From: JBFLXR01 sp040757065
GTDB lineage: Bacteria; Pseudomonadota; Gammaproteobacteria; Burkholderiales; Gallionellaceae
NCBI GenBank assembly: GCA_040757065.1
Contig: JBFLXR010000010.1
Coordinates: forward strand, 1 to 64,000
Length of the DNA: 64,000 nucleotides
Direction of reading: 5' to 3'
Shown: positions 36,159 to 44,720 of the stretch, one piece after another
Numbering within the stretch: position 1 is the stretch's first letter
Layout: every line of letters begins with the position of its first letter
Made by a program: the position numbers and the translations under genes
The notes under the pieces: model-generated
What the model saw: only the letters and a program-made list of their open reading frames with translations
The model's database searches: none
Told to the model about the DNA's origin: nothing

Positions 36159-37453
36159 TGCACGTTGCAATCGTCGGAGGCGGCTATGCCGGCATGGCAG
36201 CGGCGGTTACGCTGGCCGAGCGACGCATTCCGGTCACAGTTTTCGAGAGTGCAAAACAATTAGGCGGCAGAGCGCGCGGCGTCGTCAGTCAAGGTACGCA
36301 GCTAGATAACGGACAGCATATCCTGCTCGGTTGCTACCGCGAAACCTTGCGGCTGATCGGTCAAGTCGGCGGCGCCCCAGAAAGCGATTTCCTGCGCCTG
36401 CCACTCCAGCTTACGCTGCACAATCGTTTCGAATTAAAAGCGCCTCGCCTGCCTGCCCCGCTCCACCTGCTGGCCGGGTTGTTCCGTGCCCAAGGCATTA
36501 GTCTGAAACAGCGGCTAAATGCCGTCCGATTTATGAACCGCATGCGCTGGCATCGCTTCGAATTAGCCGAAGACTGCACTGCCGCCGACTTGCTGGCGCA
36601 CTATGGACAAGATGAGGCGCTGACCCGCCTGTTATGGGAGCCGATTTGTATTTCGGCACTCAATACACCGCTAGAGTACGCCTCCGCGCAAGTACTGCTG
36701 AACGTCCTGCGCGATGCATTGAACGGCAGCCGCAGCGACAGTGACATGCTCTTGCCGACGCTCGATTTCACCGCACTGTTTCCCCAGCGCGCTGCGGAAT
36801 TCGTCCGCGAACGCGGGGGGGCGGTAGAGGCCTCTTGCAGCATTGAACGCATTGACGCACATGACAACAGCTTCGAACTGTCGACCGCGCAAGGTGTACA
36901 TCATTTCAGCCACGTAATCTGTGCGGCATCCGCAGCCAATGCATCCCGTTTACTGAGGAAAATTCCCGCCCTGATCGGCACCGCCGGACAGATCGATCGA
37001 ATAACTTATCAGCCGATCTACACGGTTTATCTGCAATATCGCCCCACTGTGCGCTTGCCGCATCCCATGCTCGGCCTGGATGGCTGCCTGGGACAATGGC
37101 TGTTCGACAAAGGACGCATCGCCGGACAAGACGGGCTGATCGCCGTAGTCATCAGTGCCGAAGGCGTTCACCAGAATCTGACGCACCCACGGCTGGCGGA
37201 GCGCATTATTCAGGAACTACGCGAACAATTCGGCATCGCCGAACTGCCCCTGTGGCATCAGGTCATTGCCGAAAAACGGGCCACCTTCGCCTGCGTACCC
37301 GACATGCAGCGACCGGACAATCTGACCCCGCTACCGGGCTTGCTGCTCGCCGGAGACTATACCGCCGGAGACTACCCGGCCACGCTGGAAGGCGCTGTCC
37401 GCAGCGGGATACGCAGCGCTGAGCTGATTCTAAACGGCGAAGCGGCGCGTTAA
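36158..37453 (+). CDS. hpnE: Hydroxysqualene dehydroxylase HpnE
   Basis: FAD-dependent amine-oxidase-fold enzyme that reduces hydroxysqualene to squalene, completing HpnCDE. It has 431 residues, with the N-terminal dinucleotide motif VAIVGGGYAGMAAAV, then GGRARGVVSQGTQLDNGQHILLG, and the C-terminal FAD motif LLAGDYTAGDYPATLEGAVRSG. The squalene-hopene cyclase is not next to it, so the end product (hopanoid or squalene itself) must be decided elsewhere in the genome. It converges on the Gcr gene with a shared TTAA stop. Confidence 0.93.
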   Translation: MHVAIVGGGYAGMAAAVTLAERRIPVTVFESAKQLGGRARGVVSQGTQLDNGQHILLGCYRETLRLIGQVGGAPESDFLRLPLQLTLHNRFELKAPRLPAPLHLLAGLFRAQGISLKQRLNAVRFMNRMRWHRFELAEDCTAADLLAHYGQDEALTRLLWEPICISALNTPLEYASAQVLLNVLRDALNGSRSDSDMLLPTLDFTALFPQRAAEFVRERGGAVEASCSIERIDAHDNSFELSTAQGVHHFSHVICAASAANASRLLRKIPALIGTAGQIDRITYQPIYTVYLQYRPTVRLPHPMLGLDGCLGQWLFDKGRIAGQDGLIAVVISAEGVHQNLTHPRLAERIIQELREQFGIAELPLWHQVIAEKRATFACVPDMQRPDNLTPLPGLLLAGDYTAGDYPATLEGAVRSGIRSAELILNGEAAR

Positions 37454-39459
37454 ACGCTCTCGCCCTCCGAGCTTTTCTTCGGCGGCAGCAAGAATTCGCC
37501 CGGCATACGCAAGAAACGTCGTAACAAACCGGAAAGCAACTGCCTGCCCTGCTCGAACGTAACCTGCCGCGCCTTGAGCGCCACCGTCAAAGCCAGCGTA
37601 AAGCTGACCAGCAAGTTCACCATACCGATCAGCAGCACACCGAGCAGCGAAACCAGCACTAACGACCACTCGACGCCGAAATCCAGTGCTGTCACAGAAA
37701 ATCCGAGATAGGCACCGGAAAAGGTAATGTGCCGAATATCGAAAGGCAGACCGAACAATACTCCGATGGCCGCCATGCCGCCGAGCAGCAATCCGAAATA
37801 AAAATTACCGGCCAGCGCCCCCAGATTGTGCCGAACATATTCAGCCACCCGAATTGCACCGCGTTTACCGAACAAGCGTTTCATCCAGCGCGCCTGCTGC
37901 AAGCGTTCCGGGATCTGATTATAGGTTGCCAGATTATCGTAATAACCGGCAATCAAGCCCGACAGAAACAGACAAACTCCGGCAATCGCTGCATAAAACA
38001 GCGTGAGCCCGAGCGGGTTGATGCTTTCCAGCAAAGCACCCGCCTTTTCAGGGGTAACAAAGTGCTGCCCAGTAGCGAGGTGAATGGCACTGCCGATCAG
38101 AACGGACACCGGAATGACCACGCCGACATTGCCAAGAATCGCCACCATCTGACTGCGCACCGTCCGAGCAATGAGCGTTATCAAACTTTCCAGATCGCGT
38201 GTTTTCCCAGTAGCCTCGCCGATACTGGCGGCAATAGCGGCCGCCGTCATGGCTGGCTGTTTGGTCGCCACCGTAAAACCCAGAATGTGGATCAGCATAA
38301 AGCCAAGCGAATAATTCAGAGAAAAAACGATCGCTTCGTTCAGCGGAGCAAGGTGCAGTTTGGCGTAAAACACCTTGCACAGCGCCATAAAGCCGATTAC
38401 CAAACCGCCGCCCATCGCCGAACGCAGCATATCGAAATACTCAGAGCGGGTGGAAGTAATGTAATGTTCGCCGCGCTGGCTTGCATTCTCGGTTACCCGG
38501 ACGGACAATAAATCCAGATTCTGACGCAGGTGGTCGTATAAATTGTTCTTGCGGTTTTCCTCGCGCACCAACTCGCAAGTCAGCTCGACCGCGCGCAAAA
38601 ACAAATTTTCCTCTTCCTCCGGCGAACGCCATGCCACCAGCAAGGCGAGTATTTTCTCCATCCGGTCGAGATTCTGCGTCAGGCGGCGTATCTTAAAGGT
38701 CAGAGTAATACTGGTACCGTTTTGCAGTGCCGTTTTCTGAATTCTGTGTGTTAAATCATGGCATTGACCGATCAGCACCAGCAATTGCTTCTCGTCGTAA
38801 ATCGGCACATCCGAATCGCGCAGCCAATTCCGATATTCGGTCAAAAATGTCTGCATTTCAACATTCAGGCTGAGAAATGGCGATTCGAATTTCTCCAGAC
38901 TGGCTTCGTTGCGCGACAACTCGGGGTCAAGACCAATGGCGGCAATCCGATACGACAGTGCGTTCAGCGCTTCCAGCATCTCGTTGCGCGTGTGTATCAG
39001 CGCATCGTGCCCCTCGACATGATGCAAATGCAGAGAAGCATGCAAACGCTCCCAAGTTTCACGGGAAATATTGCCCAACCACTCGAAATCGTCCGGCCGG
39101 GAAAAGATGATGTCGATCATTCCTTTCAGATAGGCCGGATCGCGCACCATCGGCAACACCCGGTGAGAAATACGGCGGAACAGTTCGGAAAAGAAACCGC
39201 TGTTCGGCAAAATTCCCGCTTCGGCATACAGGCTAACTTGCCGACCGCCTTCCAGCACGCCCATCAGAACTTTCCGCAGCCCCTGACGGTACGGCACATT
39301 GCCTTCCAGCAAGACGCACAAATCGGCCATGCGGTGCTCTACCCGTTCGATATCTTCGGCATGCGCCGGACGAATGGCGCGCACCACATCGGTCATAGCC
39401 GCAACCGGATCGACATCCGGCAGCAAACAACGTTGCAAAGCTTGTTCGATTCTTTTCAT
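37450..39459 (-). CDS. Gcr-family membrane protein (annotated as 'site-specific recombinase')
   Basis: A 669-residue protein with a soluble helical N-terminal half (about residues 1-340) and a C-terminal half of five or more membrane helices (e.g. GLVIGFMALCKVFY, GLTLFYAAIAGVCLFLSGLIAG, SLVLVSLLGVLLIGMVNLLV). The family name comes from a gonococcal locus linked to pilin variation. The membrane topology and the lack of any recombinase active site make a direct recombinase role doubtful. It stands alone on the minus strand between hpnE and rlmB. Confidence 0.82.
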   Translation of the reverse strand: MKRIEQALQRCLLPDVDPVAAMTDVVRAIRPAHAEDIERVEHRMADLCVLLEGNVPYRQGLRKVLMGVLEGGRQVSLYAEAGILPNSGFFSELFRRISHRVLPMVRDPAYLKGMIDIIFSRPDDFEWLGNISRETWERLHASLHLHHVEGHDALIHTRNEMLEALNALSYRIAAIGLDPELSRNEASLEKFESPFLSLNVEMQTFLTEYRNWLRDSDVPIYDEKQLLVLIGQCHDLTHRIQKTALQNGTSITLTFKIRRLTQNLDRMEKILALLVAWRSPEEEENLFLRAVELTCELVREENRKNNLYDHLRQNLDLLSVRVTENASQRGEHYITSTRSEYFDMLRSAMGGGLVIGFMALCKVFYAKLHLAPLNEAIVFSLNYSLGFMLIHILGFTVATKQPAMTAAAIAASIGEATGKTRDLESLITLIARTVRSQMVAILGNVGVVIPVSVLIGSAIHLATGQHFVTPEKAGALLESINPLGLTLFYAAIAGVCLFLSGLIAGYYDNLATYNQIPERLQQARWMKRLFGKRGAIRVAEYVRHNLGALAGNFYFGLLLGGMAAIGVLFGLPFDIRHITFSGAYLGFSVTALDFGVEWSLVLVSLLGVLLIGMVNLLVSFTLALTVALKARQVTFEQGRQLLSGLLRRFLRMPGEFLLPPKKSSEGESV

Positions 39460-39485
39460 CTGTTCAGTTCAACGATTACAAACCC

Positions 39486-40232
39486 TCAGGCAGGCTGCGC
39501 CGCGCGCTGACGACGCGCCTCATACAAGAATACCCCGGTGCTCACCGAAACATTCAAGCTTTCCACGCTGCCCATCATCGGGATACGAACCAATTCATCG
39601 CAAGTCTCGCGGGTCAGGCGACGCAAGCCTTCGCCTTCTGCGCCCAGTACAATCGCCAATGGGCCAGCGTGGCGAAAACCGTGCAAATCGCCCTCTGCTT
39701 CGCCGTCCGCCCCGATTACCCAAATGCCCCGCTCCTGCAATTCGCGCAGAGTACGCGCCAGATTGGTTACCGTCACATACGGCACGGTTTCCGCCGCACC
39801 GCAGGCCACTTTTTCCACCGTCGCATTAATCCCCACAGCACGATCTTTAGGCGCAATCACCGCATGTACACCGAAGGCATCGGCGCTACGCAGGCAGGCG
39901 CCCAAATTGTGCGGATCCTGTACCCCATCCAGCACCAGCAACAAAGCCGGCTCAGTCAGTGTATCCAGTACATCGTCCAGATGCTGCACGCGCTGCGCGG
40001 CATTCACACGCGCAACCACCCCTTGGTGGCGCGCACTGCCGGCCATCCCATCCAAACGCTTTCCGTCCACCGGAATCACCCGTACGCCCTGCGCTTCGGC
40101 AGATTTTAACAGGTCGCGCATACGCGGATCGCGCCGCTGACCATCGACATAAACCTCCAGAATACTCTCGGCGTTCTGTCGGATGCGCGCGTTCACGGCA
40201 TGAAAGCCGTGAATCAGTCTCATTTCAGCCAT
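39486..40232 (-). CDS. rlmB: 23S rRNA (guanosine-2'-O-)-methyltransferase RlmB
   Basis: A SPOUT methyltransferase that modifies G2251 in the 23S P-loop. It has 248 residues with an N-terminal L30e-like RNA-binding domain (LIHGFHAVNARIRQN) and a C-terminal knot with DGVQDPHNLGACLRSADAFG, IVLGAEGEGLRRLTRETCD and IPMMGSVESLNVSVSTGVFL. It starts one base after the rnr stop, giving the usual rnr-rlmB unit. Confidence 0.96.
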   Translation of the reverse strand: MAEMRLIHGFHAVNARIRQNAESILEVYVDGQRRDPRMRDLLKSAEAQGVRVIPVDGKRLDGMAGSARHQGVVARVNAAQRVQHLDDVLDTLTEPALLLVLDGVQDPHNLGACLRSADAFGVHAVIAPKDRAVGINATVEKVACGAAETVPYVTVTNLARTLRELQERGIWVIGADGEAEGDLHGFRHAGPLAIVLGAEGEGLRRLTRETCDELVRIPMMGSVESLNVSVSTGVFLYEARRQRAAQPA

Positions 40233-40233
40233 G

Positions 40234-42438
40234 TTACTTCTTGCCTTTCTTTTTAGGGGTCAGCGCGGTCTTTTCATCGACCAACACAAAATCAATCTTG
40301 GTGCTTTCCATGTCCACCCGCACAACCTTGACCCGCACGCGATCACCTAAACGGTAACGCTTGCCGGTGCGTTCTCCCAGCATCTGGTGTTTAGCCGCAT
40401 CGAAATGGAAGTAATCTGCACCCAACTCGGAAACATGTACCAGCCCCTCAATATACAAATCGTCCAGTGCGACGAATAAACCGAAGCCCGTCACCGAAGA
40501 CACGGTTCCATCGAACACACTACCGAGATGGTCGCGAATATAGAAACATTTCAGCCATGCCTCAACATCGCGGGTGGCCTCGTCGGCACGACGCTCAGTC
40601 TGCGAGCAGTGTAAGCCGAGTTCGTCCCACTTGCGCGCGGGCTGATACTGCTTCTTTTGCAGCACGGCCTTAATTGCGCGGTGAACCAACAAATCGGGAT
40701 AACGTCTGATCGGCGAAGTGAAATGCGCGTACGCCTCGTACCCCAACCCGAAATGGCCGGTATTGTCCGGGCTATACATTGCCTGACGCAACGAGCGCAG
40801 CATCACCGTTTGCAGCAGTCCGGCATCGGGTCGTTCCCGGATGCGTTTCAACAGCTTAGAATAATCCGCTGCCTGCGGTTCGTCGCCGCCGCCCAGTTGG
40901 AGACCGAATTCTTTCAAAAATTCGCGCACCGCATCCAGCTTCTCAGGCGTCGGCCCTTCGTGAATACGGTACAACACCGGGTGACCGTTTTCATGCAGAT
41001 AATCCGCCGCACAGACGTTCGCCGCCAGCATGCACTCTTCGATCAAACGATGCGCATCGTTGCGCACCAACGGCTCGATGCGCTCGATTTTGCCCTGATC
41101 GTTGAAGATCATTTGAGTTTCGACCGTTTCGAAATCGATCGCGCCGCGTTTTTCGCGCGCACGCAGCAACACATGGAACAATCCGTACAAATTCTGGATA
41201 TGCGGCAACACCGAAGTGAATTGCTGCGCCTCCGTCCCGGCCGGGTCGGCCAGCATTGCAGCCACCTGCGTATACGTCAGACGTGCGTGCGAGAACATCA
41301 CCGAGGGATAAAAACGGTATTTCTTGATTTGCCCGGTCGCACTGATAACCATGTCGCAGACCATGCAAAGACGATTCACCTTCGGGTTCAGTGAACACAA
41401 ACCATTAGACAACTCTTCCGGCAGCATAGGAATCACCCGGCGCGGGAAATACACCGAATTGCCGCGATTAATCGCTTCGACATCCAGCGGATCGTTCGGC
41501 TTTACATAATGACTCACATCGGCAATGGCCACGACCAACCGGAAACCCTTGCCTTGCGGCTCGCAGTACACCGCATCGTCGAAATCGCGGGCCGTCTCAC
41601 CATCGATAGTCACTAACGGTAAATGGCGCACATCCTCACGCCCCGCCCAATCGTCGGGCTGGACTTCGGGCGCAAATTTCTCGGCCTGATGCTTGGCATC
41701 GCGCGGAAACTCATGCGGCAAGTCGTGCTTACGCAAAGCAATCTCGATTTCCATGCCCGGATCGGCATAGTTGCCGAGCACTTCGACAATGCGCCCAATA
41801 GGCTGCGCATGCTTGCTGGGCTGTTGAATCAGTTCCAGCATCACCACCTGGCCAGGTTTCGCTCCACCCGATTCGCCCGGCGCCACCAAAATATCCTGGC
41901 TAATGCGTCTATTCTCCGCAACGACGAACAAAATACCGTGTTCGTCATATAGGCGACCGACAAGGCGGTTATTCACGTGCTCCAGCACTTCGACGATACT
42001 GGCTTCACGACGACCGCGACGGTCGGTACCCGCCACGCGCACCATCACAATATCGCCATGCAGCACTTTATGCATTTCCCGTGCGCTCAGCATCAGATCG
42101 TCGCTGCCATCGTCCGGCTCAACAAAACCGAAGCCATCCGGGTGCCCCAGCACCTTGCCTTTAATCAAATCCAGCTTATCGACCACGCAAATCGCCCGAC
42201 GGCGGTTGCGCATAATCTGACCGTCTCGCTCCATCGCCCGCAAGCGACGGATAAACAAGTCCACTTCTTCGTGCGTAATGTTCAATAACGCACACAAATC
42301 ATCTTCATCGACCGGCACACCCTGCTCGGCCAAAATTTCCAATATAAATTCGCGACTTGGCAACGGATGCTCGTATTTCTCGCGTTCCCGCTCAAGAAAC
42401 GGATCCTGTAATCGCAAATTTTTTTTCTTCTTAGTCAT
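40234..42438 (-). CDS. rnr: Ribonuclease R
   Basis: A processive 3'-5' exoribonuclease for structured RNA. It has 734 residues: an N-terminal winged-helix region, cold-shock domains (GKVLGHPDGFGFVEPDDGSDD near residue 95), the RNB catalytic domain with the aspartate cluster in DGETARDFDDAVY, an S1 domain (FDGTVSSVTGFGLFVALDDLYIEG), and a short basic tail ending KKKGKK. Its start codon overlaps the -35 of the divergent tRNA-Leu promoter. Confidence 0.97.
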   Translation of the reverse strand: MTKKKKNLRLQDPFLEREREKYEHPLPSREFILEILAEQGVPVDEDDLCALLNITHEEVDLFIRRLRAMERDGQIMRNRRRAICVVDKLDLIKGKVLGHPDGFGFVEPDDGSDDLMLSAREMHKVLHGDIVMVRVAGTDRRGRREASIVEVLEHVNNRLVGRLYDEHGILFVVAENRRISQDILVAPGESGGAKPGQVVMLELIQQPSKHAQPIGRIVEVLGNYADPGMEIEIALRKHDLPHEFPRDAKHQAEKFAPEVQPDDWAGREDVRHLPLVTIDGETARDFDDAVYCEPQGKGFRLVVAIADVSHYVKPNDPLDVEAINRGNSVYFPRRVIPMLPEELSNGLCSLNPKVNRLCMVCDMVISATGQIKKYRFYPSVMFSHARLTYTQVAAMLADPAGTEAQQFTSVLPHIQNLYGLFHVLLRAREKRGAIDFETVETQMIFNDQGKIERIEPLVRNDAHRLIEECMLAANVCAADYLHENGHPVLYRIHEGPTPEKLDAVREFLKEFGLQLGGGDEPQAADYSKLLKRIRERPDAGLLQTVMLRSLRQAMYSPDNTGHFGLGYEAYAHFTSPIRRYPDLLVHRAIKAVLQKKQYQPARKWDELGLHCSQTERRADEATRDVEAWLKCFYIRDHLGSVFDGTVSSVTGFGLFVALDDLYIEGLVHVSELGADYFHFDAAKHQMLGERTGKRYRLGDRVRVKVVRVDMESTKIDFVLVDEKTALTPKKKGKK

Positions 42439-42466
42439 TGACAGACCATCCTATAACAATTATATT
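42438..42466 (+). promoter_or_regulatory. Promoter of tRNA-Leu, overlapping the rnr start
   Basis: TTGACA (42438-42443), a 17-base spacer and TATATT (42461-42466): a near-consensus sigma-70 promoter 24 bases before the tRNA. Its -35 begins on the first base of the rnr start codon. A minus-strand TATAAT (42464-42459) in the same place could serve rnr. Confidence 0.85.
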
Positions 42467-42489
42467 CCGCGGCCTCAAGCAATCTGATT

Positions 42490-42576
42490 GCCCAGATGGC
42501 GGAATTGGTAGACGCACTAGGTTCAGGTCCTAGCGGTGGCAACACTGTGGAGGTTCGAGTCCTCTTCTGGGCACCA
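42490..42576 (+). tRNA. tRNA-Leu (anticodon CAG)
   Basis: The acceptor stem GCCCAGA (42490-42496) pairs with TCTGGGC (42566-42572). The anticodon stem CTAGG/CCTAG encloses TTCAGGT with anticodon CAG at 42524-42526. A long variable arm, typical of class II tRNA-Leu, follows, then the T arm GAGGTTCGAGTCCTC. The CCA end is encoded (42574-42576). Confidence 0.97.
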
Positions 42577-42586
42577 ACACACGAAG

Positions 42587-42617
42587 GGAACGTATTAATT
42601 CTACGTTCCTTTTTTTG
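42587..42617 (+). terminator. Terminator after tRNA-Leu
   Basis: GGAACGTA (42587-42594) and TACGTTCC (42602-42609) form an 8-bp stem with a 7-base loop, followed by eight T. Confidence 0.93.
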
Positions 42618-42967
42618 TTTTTGTAAAACGCGCATACCAAAATCTATACCCAAAATTTCGCCCTGCAAGAAAAGCTTTTTCACACCAAATACACACAGAG
42701 CTGCCTCTCTCACAACAGAGCGCCCCTTACAAACAAACAAAACAGATTTCATTAATACCAGCCAGAAGTTTCTAACGTCGCGAATTGCAACGTTGCAAGA
42801 ATAACACTTATACGCCTGTCACAGTTGTAAAGCACCGATTTTTCCAGAGATTTAATATATCGTGAACGTACTATTGATTCAGAAACCTCATTCCGCCAAG
42901 GTCCCTCTAGTAACTCAATTCGCGCCCCGATCAGACTTCATTTTAAGGTAGACCATGTACTGTCTGG
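42618..42967. other. AT-rich gap behind tRNA-Leu
   Basis: No supported gene. On the minus strand 42752-42937 is free of stop codons for 62 codons but has no start codon near its beginning and no recognised family. It may be a remnant or chance. I found no copy of the tRNA 3' end here, so no attachment-site duplication is supported. Confidence 0.5.
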
Positions 42968-43708
42968 TTACTTGCCGAATACTGTATTCATGGCAACCTG
43001 AACTTGGTACCAATTTGTTCTATGTGGCACGAATTGGTTGCGTAGCCAATTCAGAATTGCCGCTCGTGTCTCCCCCATAGAAACTGTGGCAGAACATTCA
43101 ATTTCATCAAACAACAAATTACAAAACATCAAGATTGATTTACTGAAGTCATCACATGATTCTGTAGCCTGCCCTTGTGTTGCCGTATACTTCACATCGG
43201 AGTCCACACTGGGTGAAGTTAAATTCCATCCCCAATGCATTTCATGCTCGTCACTCCAAATCCAGATTCTTGGATGGGTCGAAAAATCACAATCACTCCA
43301 ATTCAACTGTCGTGAAATTAACCAATCCGTAGCAATATCGTGAGCATCCCAAATGGGATCATCTAAATCATATCTGTCATTGGCTTTCTTTAACCATTCA
43401 GACCAGAACTGGTGAAACTCTTGAATACCCTCATCCGACAGGTATCTGCGTAATCCATTCGGCACAGGCTCTAAAGCATAAGGAGCCGCATCTCCCAACG
43501 CTAGCAACATTTCCCCAACATACGTACGCACACCTCGAACAGAGCTTTCTGTTTCAATCCCAGCGGGCACCCGATTATTGGTTTTAACAGCCTCAAGCAA
43601 GCGACATTGAATGGTATCGATCCAGCAATATCCATCAGTATGTATCAGCCAAGAGCTCGAACCTCGTGCAATCTCATCTGGATTTAGCAATTGAAAGTTG
43701 ATTTTCAT
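42968..43708 (-). CDS. Hypothetical protein, DUF5984-like
   Basis: A 246-residue soluble protein rich in Trp and acidic residues. The start (INFQLLNPDEI, then WLIHTDGYCWIDTIQCRLLEAV) and the central DFSTHPRIWIWSDEHEMHWGWN segment recall the DUF5984 family of unknown function; this is from memory of the pattern and is tentative. It lies in an AT-rich patch after tRNA-Leu, with base composition unlike the core genes around it, suggesting acquisition by transfer. Such orphans often accompany polymorphic-toxin loci as immunity-type proteins, but that is inference only. Confidence 0.6.
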   Translation of the reverse strand: MKINFQLLNPDEIARGSSSWLIHTDGYCWIDTIQCRLLEAVKTNNRVPAGIETESSVRGVRTYVGEMLLALGDAAPYALEPVPNGLRRYLSDEGIQEFHQFWSEWLKKANDRYDLDDPIWDAHDIATDWLISRQLNWSDCDFSTHPRIWIWSDEHEMHWGWNLTSPSVDSDVKYTATQGQATESCDDFSKSILMFCNLLFDEIECSATVSMGETRAAILNWLRNQFVPHRTNWYQVQVAMNTVFGK

Positions 43709-43745
43709 TACACTTTCTGACCGGTCATAGCCCTTAGCAGTTCAA

Positions 43746-44000
43746 CTATGCACAACCGAACGGACACTCATTCGCATTCTCTATACGCCTTGAAAACTCA
43801 TAGGCATCTATCACGGTAAATATAGTACCAAATATAGGGATTATCTTTAAAATCACCCCGCCAACTGATCCAGCTCTTGCAGCTATTTTTGCCGCCATAT
43901 TCCAAGCCAGAATGATATTCGCCAGCCCCTATTGCTGCGCTTCAGCAGTAATCAATAACAGATAAATTGAGGTTGGATCATAAATCTCCAGCAAACGCAT
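43746..44000 (-). pseudogene. Small open frame interrupted by one in-frame amber codon
   Basis: From the ATG at 44000 a frame of 85 codons runs to a TAG at 43746, interrupted only by TAG at codon 24 (43929-43931). The part after the interruption is 60 residues: GLANIILAWNMAAKIAARAG, then a hydrophobic stretch GGVILKIIPIFGTIFTVI, then DAYEFSRRIENANECPFGCA. The Ala-rich then hydrophobic pattern recalls membrane-active segments found in polymorphic toxins, without a definite family match. The ATG overlaps the end of the upstream membrane-protein gene by 23 bases. It could instead be a 51-residue gene starting at the internal ATG after the amber codon. Confidence 0.4.
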
Positions 44001-44298
44001 TAAGCAATGGCAAAAGATTCATAAGAATACCCAATCCAATGGATATACGTAACCGCCTAGTCACTGCCGATGTCAGCTTATTGAGTTGATCATCTTCTGA
44101 TGCTGGCAACCTGCCCATAGTTAGGCAATAAATCAGATACGCATCTGACAGCATCCAAACGAACGAGAAATACTTCCTTCCCAACAACTCAAGATTACTT
44201 TTCTTAGTGTAATTAAATAATTTACGCATTCCATGCATATACCAGAATCCAACCACTACCCATAGAACGACTACTAATTTTGTAACAAATAACAGCAT
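43978..44298 (-). CDS. Small hypothetical membrane protein
   Basis: A 106-residue protein with an AGGGGA ribosome site six bases or so before the ATG. Hydrophobic segments are at about residues 1-21 (MLLFVTKLVVVLWVVVGFWY), 45-62 (FSFVWMLSDAYLIYCLTM) and 84-104 (IGLGILMNLLPLLNAFAG), joined by basic loops. No family is recognised. AT-rich composition matches the neighbouring DUF5984-like gene. Its 3' end overlaps the interrupted small frame, suggesting that the two were once translated together. Confidence 0.6.
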   Translation of the reverse strand: MLLFVTKLVVVLWVVVGFWYMHGMRKLFNYTKKSNLELLGRKYFSFVWMLSDAYLIYCLTMGRLPASEDDQLNKLTSAVTRRLRISIGLGILMNLLPLLNAFAGDL

Positions 44299-44720
44299 GC
44301 TTCCCCTAACTAATTATCAAATTGCCTTGTTGCCCCCCCACCACCAACTCGCAGAGTGGTTGCCAGTGGAAATACGAATGCACCTGTGACGAACCAATTC
44401 CCTTTATAACCCCATTAAGGAGCAAGACAAACACTTATATACACCTTTGCGTCCTGATGCCAACTGGACATTTGCCCATAAGAATAGACGCGGACACCTC
44501 AACTCCCGCTTCTAAGCCCGCCTCTCTAGTCAAACCAACCCTTACATCAAGCTTATTCAGAAAGCCTTTTATCCGGCCAAGCGCCTTCGAAAACCATCCT
44601 CGTTGCGCCGCAATTGAATTTCATTAAAATTCGCCAGAAAAATAAGAACATCGCGAAATCCGGCAGCATCATGAATACCATCTTTTACGCTGCCGATAGC
44701 GAATCCGCCTGAGCGCACCC
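44299..44720. other. Gap with coding-like fragments on the minus strand
   Basis: No intact gene. On the minus strand two overlapping stop-free stretches look protein-like: 44710-44569 (ends NEDGFRRRLAG, stop at 44569) and, in another frame, 44620-44435 (WFSKALGRIKGFLNKLD, then REAGLEAGVEVSASILMGKC). Neither has a good start, and no family is recognised. They could be the remains of one gene broken by a frameshift in the overlap. Confidence 0.4.

Noticed and set aside
37450..39459. A tyrosine or serine recombinase in the Gcr protein
   Set aside because: No catalytic tetrad or resolvase motif is visible and the C-terminal half is transmembrane; the recombinase label is historical.
42435..42752. 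A 105-residue minus-strand frame covering tRNA-Leu
   Set aside because: Its central part is the antisense translation of the tRNA (a well-known false protein pattern), and it crosses the tRNA promoter and terminator.
44322..44627. A 101-residue plus-strand frame in the gap before the DUF3025 gene
   Set aside because: Pro/Cys/Ser-rich sequence without a ribosome site or family resemblance; the minus-strand fragments look more protein-like.
42490..44720. Integrated element with attachment-site repeats at tRNA-Leu
   Set aside because: No second copy of the tRNA 3' end and no integrase were found. Only composition and gene content suggest transfer.
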